A program made the position numbers and the translations under genes. A DNA stretch of 64,000 nt from Pogonophryne albipinna (Eukaryota > Chordata > Actinopteri > Perciformes > Artedidraconidae), in contig JAPTMU010000088.1 of the NCBI GenBank assembly GCA_028583405.1, positions 172,501-236,500 of the forward strand. Reading direction: 5' to 3'. Below the pieces are notes generated by a model that did no database searches, was not told the origin of the DNA, and saw only the letters and a list, made by a program, of their open reading frames with translations. Position 1 is the first letter of the stretch. Every line of letters starts with the position of its first letter. This document shows positions 1 through 10,917 of this stretch, one piece after another.

Positions 1-1014
1 AAGCACTGTTTGAAGGACTGACAGTTGGATGTTGAAATAACGTGCTCCCTGACAATTACAGATGAATCAATTTTCCAACCTTCTATCTCCCGAACAGAAA
101 CATTAATATGACTGGATTCGACCAGCGTCAGTCGAAAGTTATTTAATATTTGGACTTGTTTGCCAGGAGTCTTGTGATTGGATTCAGTGTGAGAAACATC
201 CCCAGAGGAAGCACTGCACCACTGAAACACTCAAACCAATTAGAGAAATGACTCATTTGGGTATACGCAGTGCGCTGCCAGGCTCATGCAATGTGACATA
301 ACTTCATCTACAGCAGCCGATCTGATTGTCTTGAGACAAATTAGATAAACAGCATGTATTAGAGTTTATCATGCTGTCAAGAAGATTTGATTCTGGAGAT
401 ATCACAACATGAAACATGAGTTAAGACTGTTGTGTGGTGCTGATACCCATTACAGTCAGGAGATGGTCTTTTACAAACATGAATAATGGAAAAACAACTA
501 TGAAAAAATTGCGGTAAATCACATACAATGTTGTGTTAGTTGCTGTGTCACATTGAGCGAAAAAGACAAAAGGATATTATTTTTGCCACATTAAAGCAGT
601 GGTAGATATCGTACCATAACCAACACCAACTCTTAAAGCACAGTGACAGACACTAATAAGACAGGATATTGTACCTTTCTCTCGGGAATAGAAGCATTTG
701 GTTAGTAGAATCCCACTAATACGTGCACCATCCGAATGATCCTCACACAAATATTTAAAATCCTAAAATGTTGTTCCTAAAAAGAATCCTTCAGAATTTC
801 ATGGTTGTTTTATGTCCACGTCACAAAACTGTACTTGTCCTTTTTACTTTTTTAGCATGACTATTAATATGTAATTGCAAGATGTGTCTTCACAAGCCAT
901 TTTTGGATTGCCACGTCTCCTACACAAACGTGTTCTTAAATTCCTTCTGTCTTTTTTAATATATGCGTGTATATGTTATATTAACTCCCTTTTTAAACGT
1001 TGAAAGATAACTCC
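1..1014. other. Single-copy-like noncoding DNA, no feature seen
   Basis: AT-rich DNA with no ORF of note, no transposon ends and no tandem repeat that I can recognise. Stops are frequent in all frames. Confidence 0.55.
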
Positions 1015-1447
1015 TTTAATAATAATAATAATAGATTTAATTTGTTAGCGCTTTTACAGGTGCTCAAAGACGCTTTACAGATATAGTGAAGAGAAAAGGA
1101 AGGAACAACAAATAAATATATAGTTAAAGTTAAAGTCAAATAATACAAAAACAATCACACATTAAAAGCCAGATTGAAGAGGTGAGTTGTTGTGAGTGTG
1201 TTGAAGGTGGTGAGGTCAGTGCAGTCTCTGATGGGTTGTGGGAGTGAGTTCCAGAGGGAGGGGGCAGCGACGGAGAAGGCTCTGTCCCCCCAGGTCCGGT
1301 GATTGGTGCGGGTGGGGATGGATAGGAGGTTGGCTTCTGATGAGCGGAGGCAGCGGGAAGGGGCGTGGTGGTGCAGCAGGTCTGTGAGGTAGGGGGGGGG
1401 GCCTGGTTGTTGAGGGCTTTGTGAGTAATGAGGATTTTAAGATACTT
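1015..1447 (-). pseudogene. L2/CR1-type LINE 3' end (C-terminal reverse transcriptase ORF relic)
   Basis: Read on the minus strand, about 1447 to 1160 encodes a broken LINE ORF2 C-terminus. Visible pieces are a KILITHKALNNQ-like segment, then RSSEANLLSIPTRT, then GDRAFSVAAPSLWNSLPQ and a final THLFNL. These match the C-terminal pattern of the cleaner L2 copy at 31.8 kb. A G-run near 1393-1400 shifts the frame, so no single ORF covers it. The 3' UTR (1160-1030) holds the AGCGTCTTTGAGCACCTGTA-type segment common to fish LINE tails, and the element ends in an (ATT)n tail at 1015-1032. It is 5'-truncated and dead. The assignment to L2/CR1 rests on protein pattern only. Confidence 0.72.
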
Positions 1448-2590
1448 TTTAGGCCAGAGAGTTCCTTTATTAGAGATACAGAGTTGAGGAGGACATTGCC
1501 TGAAACCTCTGCATGCTCAGGAGTCATTAAAACAAGTGGACCACATTAACAGTGAAGGTGAGATTACCTGCCTCAGAAAACGTCCAAACATTGTCCATCC
1601 TCTGTGTTCCTGCATCTTCACCAGAGCATCCTTAAAATGTGTATTTTACTTCTTAAACATATCCACCTACCACAAAAAAAAGTGTCTACTGTCTGAATAA
1701 CTCCAACCCTAACAGAGTGGAGAAGAACCTAATTGTACCAGATAAAATGCATCAGGTCAGTCAGTACAATTAATAAAAAACAAGTCAAGCCTAAAACCTC
1801 TCAGAGCTGCCTCGCTCATAATGAATGTTCTGAATGTGCGGTTCACTGACGTCATGTTTTTGGCAACGGAGAGCAAATACTGCAATTACTTGGCTCTCAG
1901 GGCCATTTGCAGCTTCCCGTTTGCAAAAAAGCACTGTGTGAAGCATTAAAGAAAATTGCACCCAAAACACCGCGTTCTATTATTTTTATTGGATTTTCCT
2001 ACTGAAATTTAAATATAAATGTAGCCATAGTGCTGAAATAGCGGGGGGAGTCATTAATGTATAATTCAACAGGAATATAATCAACAATTGTGAAGTATTT
2101 CCTGGTTCCGGCTTCTCATACGTGATGCTTTCTTTTGCTTCTTGTCATTATTCCTTCTTTGGGAAATTCTAACCTGGCTTCTGCATTATTTTGGACATTG
2201 TTACAAGGGTCATTCCAGAATTGGAGGACATTTCATGTCCCCCTTATAAAAAAATCTAATAACCCATGCCCAAAATGCTAAAACATGCACTTGTTGTGTT
2301 AAACATACTTGTCTTGAGACAAAATGTATATAAAGTTGTAGAAAAAGTGGTTTCAAAATATTATTTAAATTATCAAATAGCTCTCGAACATCCCCTAAAA
2401 TGCCATTTTTCTCGTGTCCCCGCTTCTTGGTGACCAACTTGCATGTCAAATATAACATTTAAAATAGGGATTTTATTTACTTTTTTTGGTATTATTCTAT
2501 TGTAATGGTAAAATCAATCAAATCAATTTGTTAAATCATAAACATATTTTAAATAACAGTAATTTTGCACAGAAGGTGTCCCTCAACATG
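1448..2590. other. Noncoding DNA, no gene seen; isolated CRE-like palindrome
   Basis: No exon or transposon end recognised. A perfect TGACGTCA palindrome (CREB/ATF consensus) lies at 1847-1854, but one 8-mer is weak evidence of function. Confidence 0.45.
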
Positions 2591-2975
2591 CGTTCAACCC
2601 TGTTACCCAAACCTTTTTAGATTGGCACAGGAAGTGAATAAACTGTAAGTCAGATGACACAGTGGAAGTGACATCAGCAAGCCATGTGCTAGTGCCATGG
2701 GTAGACCAAAACTAAGTCCTCTCTTTTATTTTTCATATTTTTACAATCTTTTCAGTCTTAAAAGAGTGTGGCACTCTGACCCACTCAACCCTGTTACTCA
2801 TATTATCAGAATAAAGCATATTCATTTCAAAGTTATCTTTCTTGCATTAAATATCCAAGTGTGTCCTTGCCTTGAAAGTAGCATTACATGCTACATCTAG
2901 CAGTACTTCCTGAGGTTAAAGCTCAAATTAGCATTGATTTTCAACCCTGTTACTATAATTAGAGTAACAGGGGTA
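2591..2975. repeat. Region with repeated CAACCCTGTTAC motif and short hairpin
   Basis: The 12-mer CAACCCTGTTAC (first copy with a T-to-G-neutral context) recurs near 2596, 2787 and 2942. The last copy pairs with a GTAACAGGG about 10 bases downstream, forming a 9-bp hairpin at 2945-2972. The spacing suggests pieces of one old repeat unit. I cannot name a family or define ends. Confidence 0.35.
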
Positions 2976-3399
2976 ATTCTTCATTGGAAAATATACATGT
3001 GATGCCTAGCTGGGCAAATCACTTTTCTTGATGGTTTATTATCTGTTTTTCCTAAATACATTAAAAAAAATTATAAAATAAAAGGTTAATTTTTCAAAAA
3101 TGTTGGTGTCTAAATTGAACAAATGATGAATCTAAAAGAGAAGTGAGTTGCAGGCTTGTATAGGCAATGTCACTTCATGAAAAGGTGTCGTTTTTAGTGT
3201 AATCTTTCAATGTAACTTCTTGTCATCAGGGTCTTGGTGTTTTTTGTCAGCGATTCAAAGAAAGTCTTCGTGCAGAATTAACCTTTTTCACAGATCTCAC
3301 CAAAAAGTGTAACATCTTATTTGTGTTTGCCACAACAACACAAATACAAAAATACAGTTTGGTAATAGGTTAAAAAAAAAACTTTCAATACAACGAAGC
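2976..3399. other. AT-rich noncoding DNA, nothing seen
   Basis: A- and T-rich sequence with homopolymer runs and no recognisable element. Confidence 0.5.
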
Positions 3400-3407
3400 C
3401 CTTAAAT

Positions 3408-3995
3408 CAGGGGAGTCGAACTCAATTTCATCACGGGCCACATCAGCGTTATGGTTGCACTCAAAGGGCCGGTTGTAACTTTAAGACTATATCAAAATAC
3501 ATATATAAATATTTAATATATTTAAAATAATTATTTAAATAACATTATTTTCCTCTGAATTGGATTATTAATTGATAGGGTAATAACGTCATAATTAACT
3601 ACGTCTGAAAGCAGAAGTCTAGGGTAATTGCAAGTCTCTTCAGTGAGAATGTCACAAAATGATTTCAAAAGAAAAGCCAAATTCTGGAAAAAAAGTGACA
3701 TTTTGAAAAAAAAAGTGACATTTTGAAAAAAAGTTACATTTGGAGAAAAAAAAGTTACATTTACAAAAACAATTCTAATAAAAAAGGCATATTTAGAAAA
3801 AAGAAAAGTCAAATTCTGAGAAAAAAGTCACATTTGAGATGCATTGTGGGACATGTAGTTTATGGGCAACGTGCTTCTGTAAATCGGCATGTAACCGTAT
3901 AATAAACGTATTGTTCTTTGCAAGCTCTTGTGAGGCCGCATGAAATTAAGTCACGGGCCGGATTTGGCCCCCGGGCCTTGAGTTTGGCACCCCTG
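3408..3995. mobile_element. Nonautonomous hAT-type MITE, 588 bp, exact 8-bp TSD
   Basis: The left end CAGGGGAGTCGAACTCAA and the right end TTGAGTTTGGCACCCCTG are imperfect inverted repeats. They are flanked by an exact 8-bp duplication CCTTAAAT at 3400-3407 and 3996-4003, the hAT superfamily hallmark. Subterminal GGGCCGG blocks occur near both ends. The interior is A-rich with repeated AAAAGTGACATTTTG-like units (about 3690-3780) and has no transposase. A ZNF143-like motif lies at 3839-3860. A second, more eroded copy is at 13104-13652. Confidence 0.9.
3839..3860 (-). promoter_or_regulatory. ZNF143/Staf-like motif inside hAT MITE
   Basis: On the minus strand the sequence contains ACTACATGTCCCACAATGCA. 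This resembles the vertebrate ZNF143 (SBS) consensus, which combines ACTACA with a CCCA-AATGC core. The match is by eye and binding is not shown. Confidence 0.4.
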
Positions 3996-4003
3996 CCTTA
4001 AAT

Positions 4004-4501
4004 GATAATCCATACGGTTGGATAATCACCGTGGATTTTACTTCATTTATTAATTCATCTCTCCTTTTACCACAGTGCCATGGATGTGACTGCAGCTCAC
4101 AGAAAATGAATATGTTCTTTTGCTTTCCCCGATTCATCACAGTTCCTTTGCATTATTACGGGTAATTGATTTGAATGCTAAGTGATTTTTCCCGCTCGCC
4201 GTTCACTATTGGCCTCGCTGTAATTCAGCGGGGTGAAAGCATCTCAGCACTTATTACAATTCAACATAATGTTGTGCCTGCGGGAGGGAACCACGGAGCA
4301 AATATGTCTCTGTCATCTGGCTTTATAGGAACTGTTAAAATCACATTTCATTGGTACTTTGGATCTCTGAATCCTCCTCTCTTACCCCCAGTCCTCGGTT
4401 TAATTGTCATTACCGCTCTTTACTCTCAAATGACATGTGTATGTAGTCGATGATGAGCATCGTTTCAGCACTTTACACTCAAATTCTGCTATATAAAACA
4501 T
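4004..4501. other. Noncoding DNA between hAT MITE and F1 element
   Basis: Moderately GC-balanced sequence without transposon ends. A 92-codon open frame at 4175-4453 has no recognisable domain, and I do not call it a gene. Confidence 0.45.
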
Positions 4502-4950
4502 TTAAAAAGGACATCATCTGCTCAGTTTCAGGTTCATATTTGTTTTTTGTGCCTCTGGGACATGTCTCCATGCTTTAATGTTCAAAAAGCTCTTTATTTC
4601 TCTCATACTGCCTGTGCTGCAGCACCTCTTTCACCCTCTGTCTGAAACCAGAGCCCAGTCTGCTCTGATTGGTTAGCTGGCCGGCTCTGTTGTGATTGGT
4701 CAACAGCTTAGAGATGTCCCGTCTCTTAGCCATCACGTACAATGTGTTTGAGCGCTAGCCAATAGGAGCGTGAGTGTTACAAAGTGATGTCACAATGTTA
4801 CAGAAGTAAACAAAGGAGTTCAATGTAGGCGTTTCAGGCAGGGGGAGGACACAGTGATTTTAGTATTCTGCAGACCGTTGACATGCACACAAACCTATAT
4901 AACACACAACAATAGAGGAACAATCCCAACATGCATAGGGCCTCCTTTAG
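4502..4950 (+). mobile_element. TTAA-type MITE, family F1, unexpanded copy
   Basis: It starts TTAA-AAAGGACATCATCTGC and ends GCATAGGGCCTCCTTTAG, an inverted relative of the start, with the right TTAA mutated to TTAG. The interior holds the F1 signature: GGGACATGTCTCCATGC, then CTGATTGGTTAGCTGGCCGG, then CTATATAACACACAAC. The same interior occurs at 10.9, 34.5 (reverse) and 53.1 kb. Between the left end and GGGACATG there is no 57-bp repeat here, so this copy shows the unexpanded structure. The TTAA target suggests piggyBac or Kolobok mobilisation; no transposase is present. Confidence 0.75.
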
Positions 4951-6176
4951 GAAGGAATTTTAAATTACTTTGGAGACAATCAGCATAAACACTTGCTACT
5001 CGTTTCATAAAAACAGAAGTCTCAGCCGCAGAGCAGTGATAAGAGTGCAAATGGCTGTTATCTCCAGCTTCTACCAGCGCAAAGCCTGGAAAGTAGTGTC
5101 AGCACAGTGATATCTATCAGCGGAAGGTGATGAAACTCCTCTCAGATTACCTCAGACAGCTGATTACTGCGCCCCCAACACTGTGATTTACAACATCCCG
5201 GACATCACATTCATCAAAGTTTGTTTTACACAAACACTGCATGAAAAGAAATGTCCTGATACGACTTCCTGCAGCGTAACGGAGAGGCTGACACCCTCCA
5301 TTTGATCTATTACACACACATCTGAGGAGTCTTACTGAATAACAGCTGATATAATATGCAGAGTAAACAGAGCATGTTTTTCTGTCTGTCTCTGACCGTC
5401 CTGCTGCTTTGGATGTGTGTAGTTGTCAAAAATCCTCAGCAGTGTCCTGGTTATTAAAACATGGACATAGTTTGCATAATGTATCGCATCACAACATCAT
5501 TAACCATGTATGCATTCACATCTCATTGACTTTGCTAACATGTTCATTTGTAATTATCTGCTGAAGGGCTTGTATCCTGATAATATCGTGTTTTTAAAGG
5601 CAGTTCGCTGTATTTGTTCCACCTGTTTGTCTTCAGTTAGCTGTTGGAAAAGCTTTGCTATGACAACAGCCATGTATTTAGATAGGAAAACACATATCGC
5701 CACACTCTAATTATTTAATTGAAAGCAGAAAAAACCGCATTACAGGTTGACATTATCAGAACAAGACTAATCCTCCTCATGGGATTGCGCGGAATTTAAT
5801 CTCCTTGATATTTCTGCAGTTAATCACTCACCGAACAGTATGTGATAGCAAATCTAATTAATTTGCATACGCCGGTGTGATTGTGTCTATAACACAGTTT
5901 GCTTTGGTTTCTTTCTTTTCTAAAGAGCTTGACCACTCTTCTTTGCATATTTGTCTCGTTTGCCCTCACTGTTACTTGGACTATTTGCCGTTCCCTTTAT
6001 CTTTAATTCAAAGTATAATTATGCAAAAAAAATGACTTTGAGCTGACGCTTTGTAACTTTTGAGAAAGTTGAATTCATGAGTCATAAAACCCACCCTTTC
6101 ATTTTAATACAAAGAGGTTTTGCTGTTCCAGCCGAACTGGGAGTATTATGACCATCTGCTTTTTGTAGCTACATTA
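4951..6176. other. Single-copy-like noncoding DNA
   Basis: No exon, repeat or transposon end recognised apart from the homeodomain/octamer cluster noted separately at about 5850. Several 60-90 codon open frames lack recognisable domains. Confidence 0.5.
5853..5872 (+). promoter_or_regulatory. Candidate homeodomain plus POU-octamer-like cluster
   Basis: CTAATTAATTTGCATAC joins a TAATTA homeodomain core directly to an ATTTGCAT octamer core. Adjacent POU and homeodomain cores are typical of developmental enhancers, but such AT-rich words also occur by chance. Conservation would decide. Confidence 0.25.
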
Positions 6177-6210
6177 CTGCTAACCAGAGATGGGGTCGTT
6201 ACTCAAAAAA

Positions 6211-6330
6211 AGTAATATCTTACTTATTACTTTAAAAAAAAGTAATATCTTACTTATTACTTTAAAAAAAAGTAATATCTTACTTATTACTTTAAAAAAA
6301 AGTAATATCTTACTTTACTTTGTTACTGCT
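6211..6330. repeat. 30-bp tandem repeat, about 3.5 copies
   Basis: The unit AGTAATATCTTACTTATTAC plus TTTAAAAAAA repeats exactly at 6211, 6241, 6271 and (partly) 6301. It lies just inside the hAT left end, and its GTAAT-like words echo the terminal repeat. It probably arose by duplication of subterminal sequence. Confidence 0.9.
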
Positions 6331-6414
6331 GCGAGGCTCCACTTGCACACACCCCCCCCCCCCCACAGAGGGCCTCATCATATAACTTTGAGTGTTTGCT
6401 GTTTGCTCGTTACT

Positions 6415-6648
6415 TTACTCGACATCCTCACTCTGGTTCCGGAGGTCCACTTTAGCTATTAGCTTCACGTTAGCATGTTGTCTTTGCAGGTGCTTGTTGA
6501 GGTTTGACGTTGTGTTTGCAGCAGTGGATAAAAGCCTCTGGCGTGGACACAGTTTGCACCTCACCGTCACATTCCTGTCCATTCTTCGGACGAACTCAAA
6601 ATAATGGGCATGCCTCCACCCCTCGAAAGTTATCGCTGACTCAGCCAT
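6415..6648 (-). pseudogene. BED-type zinc finger fragment of a hAT transposase
   Basis: A 77-codon open frame on the minus strand begins with Met and encodes one BED-like zinc finger. Visible features are an aromatic HAHYFEFV segment, then CKLC (the first two zinc ligands), then NLNKHLQRQH giving the two histidines. BED fingers sit at the N-terminus of hAT transposases and of host ZBED proteins, where they bind DNA. Here the frame lies wholly inside a 500-bp element with hAT ends and no catalytic domain follows. It is therefore best read as the first coding exon of a dead transposon copy, not a host gene. Intact cysteine and histidine ligands show the fragment is not heavily decayed. Confidence 0.8.
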
Positions 6649-6828
6649 CTTTATGCACTTTGTAACGCGTTACACCCAACTCTGCTGCTAACGCTGTGAT
6701 CTCTGTGATGTTGCCTATTAGACTTTATGTTTACACAAATTAAGAGTACACACTGTATTGCACCACCTAACTTTACTTAACCAGTTTCTGACTTATTAAT
6801 ACTGTTCAAGTCATTTGTCGAAAATGTG

Positions 6829-6930
6829 TGGGAGAGAACACAGGGATTTTAGCCTTTGCAGACCATTTAAATGCACCAAAACCTATACAACACACGACTG
6901 AAGAGGGAAAACCCCAAAAAGCAGACAGTC
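6829..6930 (+). repeat. Fragment of F1 MITE (3' part)
   Basis: TGTGGGAGAGAACACAGGG, TTTGCAGACCATTTAAATGC and CCTATACAACACACGAC match the right third of F1 (compare 4850-4915 and 54175-54245). No left part is present. Confidence 0.6.
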
Positions 6931-7842
6931 CGATTGAACAACTTTAGACTGGAGAAGGAAGGATTGATTCTCAAGTAGCCTGAGTAGCCTGGGACCCCCT
7001 CGAAACCGAGGTGGTTCATCTCAAGGGGCTATCCTCAGTAAAGTTTAAAGGAACACACGTTTAGTTTGAGCTAATCAAAAGCTTGATTATTGTCAGATGT
7101 TAGCCGATGTGTCCTGAGATTGCATTTTGCCGATGCGATCCACAACGTATGCTCTTACTTTTACCTGTCTTAAAACAAAGACGGCTCAAAGTGATCCGTC
7201 AATCTTACTTAGCAATACAAACGGAATTCTGTTCCTAACATCTCATCCTTCTCCCTGAAGATTCTGTATTCACAAGAGTTATTCACACCAACATAACGTC
7301 TTTCTTTCATCCTCTTTACTCAGTGTGTTTCCTTTATTCCAACTTTTTTTTCAGATTCACACATTCAAGAACAGATAATGTTTCAAACAAATTATGGATG
7401 GTGGAACACATAAGGAAAGAGAATTTGCTCTTTTCATCAAAACAGATGTTAACTGTGGGCTTTTCAAACGGAGCTTTTTGTATGTTCAAAGTCTGGATCA
7501 AAGAGCAGATGATCAAGCATTATTTTTTGCAGTGAGGGCCCTTAAAATTTGGAACAACGTGCCTGGGGAAACATGAAGAGCTAACGGCAAATTCTTTAAA
7601 CACGCAACATTATAGTCATTTTACAAAATTGCTTTGTTCCAAATATATTGTTGCCATGCAGTTTTGAGCTGCATGAACACTGACAGTGTGAACAGAGGGT
7701 CAAATATGTCTTATTCTGCAAGTTTAGAATATAATGGTGACTGATTATGCTTTGAATTGTATGCACAGTTAAGATAATGACGGCTAAACCCCACAACTGA
7801 AAGCCTGTGTTTCAAGTAAGTTAAGTTTCCTTGAATGGGACT
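6931..7842. other. Noncoding DNA; weak LINE-like peptide
   Basis: No firm feature. A 60-codon frame at 7394-7576 ends in ALKIWNNVPGET, which loosely recalls the K-x-WN-x-LP motif of LINE ORF2 C-termini, but it is too short and diverged to call. Confidence 0.35.
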
Positions 7843-7846
7843 TAAG

Positions 7847-9022
7847 GCGAGACACCCCAGGTGAATAGGGTAATTTTTTTAACTTAAAGGTATCAGCTAG
7901 TTAATTACTTACAATAAGGCAATTGTTTTTTGTATTACAAGTTTTCTGAAATAGCATGTTTAAATATGCAAATTATCCATTATCTCATTAAATATGCACA
8001 TATTTTAACACATTTCAGGAATCGAAATCTGAACTTTGGATAAAGCCAGGTTCAAAATTCTTGTTTCATTTTGTAGTCATATTAGTATCTAAGGCTTTTA
8101 CAGAAGGGATATTGGATATCTCTTTTTATCACTCCATAAATCAGAAAATACTGTCAACAGCCCTAAAATATCAATTTTCGCCATGTTTTTAGGTATAAAA
8201 TGTTATATAATTCAGGCTATGAATGATATATGAACAAACCCTTCTGTAAAAGCATTCATAATATTGATAGGAATATAACTGGAAGGTTTGGTGTCTCTAC
8301 GTGCTACTGAAGTTGAAATTTCGAACTCAGAGTAGGATAAAAAACTCATTTTGAGAAAACGACCTTTAAAGATTGCAGTGAGGCGCTAGCTAAACCCTCC
8401 TGTTCTTTAGATGATAGCTTGCGCCTCGACGCACTCCGTGAAGGTATTTCATGTTCGGGTCATTTGTTATTTGTATAACCTTGCTTCGTGCAAGTGACAA
8501 TTGTTGTCGTCTTCTCTGTGAACGTTTTTTTCGCCGTTCTTTTGCCATTTTGAGATTTCAATTTCTAGCGGAAAGCTAACCAGGAAGTGTTTTAGCACAC
8601 CACGTGACGCATCTGAACGAATCACGTTGTCAGAAATTGACACCAGCCAATGAGATTTTGTTTCTTGGTTTAAGACCCCTTTGTGCTTTCACGATTGGTT
8701 GCTGATACAAAGGAAATGACCATATTTGGATCTGATGAGATTGTGCAGGAGAGACACAGCTTTCCAACGATATCTCTGTTGACATGGTGCACACAGCGGT
8801 CGCGGTACTTTATGTTACGTTAGAATGCTAACTTTTGGTGAATTTAGGAGAAATCTACAGACGCAAATAGACAAACTATAGTCAAATAAACACTTAAATG
8901 TGTATTTTGTACGTTTTCCTTCCAAAAGCCTGAAAGAAAACATGTTATATAATCAAAATAGCACAAAATCTCAAAATTGACCAGTACTTGAAAAACTATG
9001 TTTTTGCCTGCCGTGTCTCGCC
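7847..9022. mobile_element. TTAA-flanked nonautonomous transposon, 1,176 bp
   Basis: The terminal inverted repeats GGCGAGACACCCCAGG (left) and CCTGCCGTGTCTCGCC (right) are flanked by TTAA at 7843-7846 and 9023-9026. The TTAA target is diagnostic of piggyBac or Kolobok-type transposition. The interior is AT-rich with no transposase ORF. Its right TTAA is also the left TTAA of the next element. Confidence 0.85.
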
Positions 9023-9026
9023 TTAA

Positions 9027-9663
9027 GGCCCGGACACACCAAGCCAATTATGGCCGTTGGTGGGCGTCAGGCCGACGATGAGCGTCGACACACCCTACTC
9101 AGATTGATGTGTCCCGCACCGTCGTGTCTTTTCAGCCGATTCAACATGTCGAATCGACGGGCGGTCGGCCAAAGGCTGTCGGCAAAATAAATCACTCTGA
9201 TTGGCTGTTCAGCTAGCGAATCAGTTCATGAGAAACGAAACGGAAGTGAGGGACCCAAACAAACTATTAAGAAGGCAAATGTGAGATTTCATTGAACTCC
9301 AGCTCTCGACACAGGTTCGGGAAAGCCCCGTGAGCTTCTCGCTGTAGAGTGAAAATGGAACGCACACGCTATTTGTTGTTTGTTTATATCACGCAGTCTG
9401 TTCTTCTTCTCTCGGTTATCACGCAGTCTGTCTTCCGGTTGTTGCCTCTTTTGAATGACGAATACACACTACCGCCGCCTGCTGGTCAGGAGAGTTATTG
9501 CCACTCACGCATGCGCAGTTCGTACGTGCTTCTTGGCCGTCGGCTGAAGTCTTTGCGGTGTGTTCCAGAGCGACACATGGCTAAGACGCAGCGACGTGAG
9601 GCGATGCAACAGTCGGGGTCCGTCTGTGTCAGTTCCTTGGTGTCAGCTTGGTGTGTCCGGGCC
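9027..9663. mobile_element. TTAA-flanked MITE, 637 bp, abutting its neighbour
   Basis: The ends GGCCCGGACACACCAAGC and GCTTGGTGTGTCCGGGCC are perfect inverted repeats of about 18 bp, flanked by TTAA at 9023-9026 and 9664-9667. The interior is GC-richer and contains a 129-codon open frame (9349-9738) that runs through the right end, which argues against it being a real gene. The left TTAA is shared with the 1.18-kb element. Confidence 0.88.
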
Positions 9664-9667
9664 TTAA

Positions 9668-10917
9668 GAGAGCAGCCCTCCAACACATTTAAGCCGGTAG
9701 TTTTTCTGTTTCTTTTAAAAGCTTTTAAACACTATTAGGAACAAATCAAATGCAGGGGAAATGCCATTATTTTAAGTAGCAGTGCTGCATATTTCCACCC
9801 ACAGCCACCCCTAGACCTTAAAGTCTATTCAACTCTAGGGTGTATAGGCCTTGATTGTGTAAAATCAAAATATTATGCAGGTTGTGTTTTAGTGTTTATT
9901 CCAGTAAATTGCCCATCCAGTGAGATGAATAAGAGCCTGTAAATGTTGGCCCATTAATTACAAATATGCAGACTTTCATGATTTAAACATACGGTTGGCA
10001 GCAAGTCAAAGTGTCCTCCCTCATTGACTTTCATTTGAAAGAGTGTCACCAAACAAAGCCTTTTGTACCACGGCACAGTCATTGCAGAGTACCCCTCTTA
10101 TTTTGGCCACTTATACCACTCAAAACATTGTGACATTTTCTTTGTGTCCCAAATCCCTCCAGTGGCTTTCATTTAGCCGTGAATATGTTCGGAGTCATTG
10201 ATAAGAGCATAGGAACCTGCTCATTGCATTTTGATACAATAAAAACATCCTCATCGTCTTCCTGAGTGGTCAGTGCGGTGCGGTCGTATGTTTCGGCAGC
10301 TTTTTATTGAAACGTCCTTCACTCTTTATGAGCATGTGATGGCAAGTGTAAACATGGTGGGATAATCAGCAGGAGGACTGATGCAGAGTTCAGCCTCTGG
10401 TGCTGTCAGACGCGCCTGTTTGCATGTTAATTGGTTCAACCCTGCCAGGCTGAGAAGATAGAAAATACTGCTGACTGACTGCTCTCTTTATTTACTGCAA
10501 CATGACGCTGTCTGCCTGCCTTCTTTTTTATGGGGTCTTATACAGAAATATGGCTGGGAGAGATAATGATTTTGAGCACTGATGCATCTAGATACTACAG
10601 TGAGAGGGTTTATGAAATTTGTTTTTCAGAAGGCATCGTTTTACAGAGTGCTCACAGTACCACTCCAGATTGCACATGTAATGACTATAAATCCAAAGAG
10701 ACAGATGCCAGGTTCAGTTTCAGCTGAAGCTCTGACAATGATGGCCCCACACACTTGTCAGTCATTTCATTTATCGTGTATTGAAATCATCTTGAAAGTG
10801 AAGTCAAATCCTCTTCAGATGGAACATTATACAATAAACCTCAAATGGTTTGTGTTCAGTTAAGTTTTCTTCTTGACAGTGTTAAAAGATAACGCAATTT
10901 TAAAACTAAATGTTATG
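9668..10917. other. Single-copy-like noncoding DNA
   Basis: No repeat ends or exon-like ORFs with recognisable domains. Sequence looks ordinary. Confidence 0.5.

Larger units (their letters stand above)
6185..6684. mobile_element. hAT-derived element, 500 bp, exact 8-bp TSD, keeps a BED finger
   Basis: The ends CAGAGATGGGGTCGTTAC and GTTACACCCAACTCTG are inverted repeats flanked by an exact duplication CTGCTAAC at 6177-6184 and 6685-6692. The left interior is a 30-bp tandem repeat, and the right interior encodes a BED zinc finger on the minus strand. It is a deletion derivative of a BED-containing hAT transposon: first-exon coding DNA and both ends remain, while the catalytic region is absent. 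Confidence 0.9.

Noticed and set aside
1847..1854. CREB-responsive promoter
   Set aside because: A single TGACGTCA without a promoter, CpG island or transcript evidence.
6415..6648. Domesticated host ZBED gene
   Set aside because: The BED frame is wholly enclosed by hAT ends with exact 8-bp duplications, and no further exon is seen.
7394..7576. LINE C-terminal fragment
   Set aside because: Only a WNNVP-like word supports it; too short to claim.
9349..9738. 129-codon ORF as a gene
   Set aside because: It lies in a TTAA MITE and reads through its right terminal repeat into unrelated DNA.
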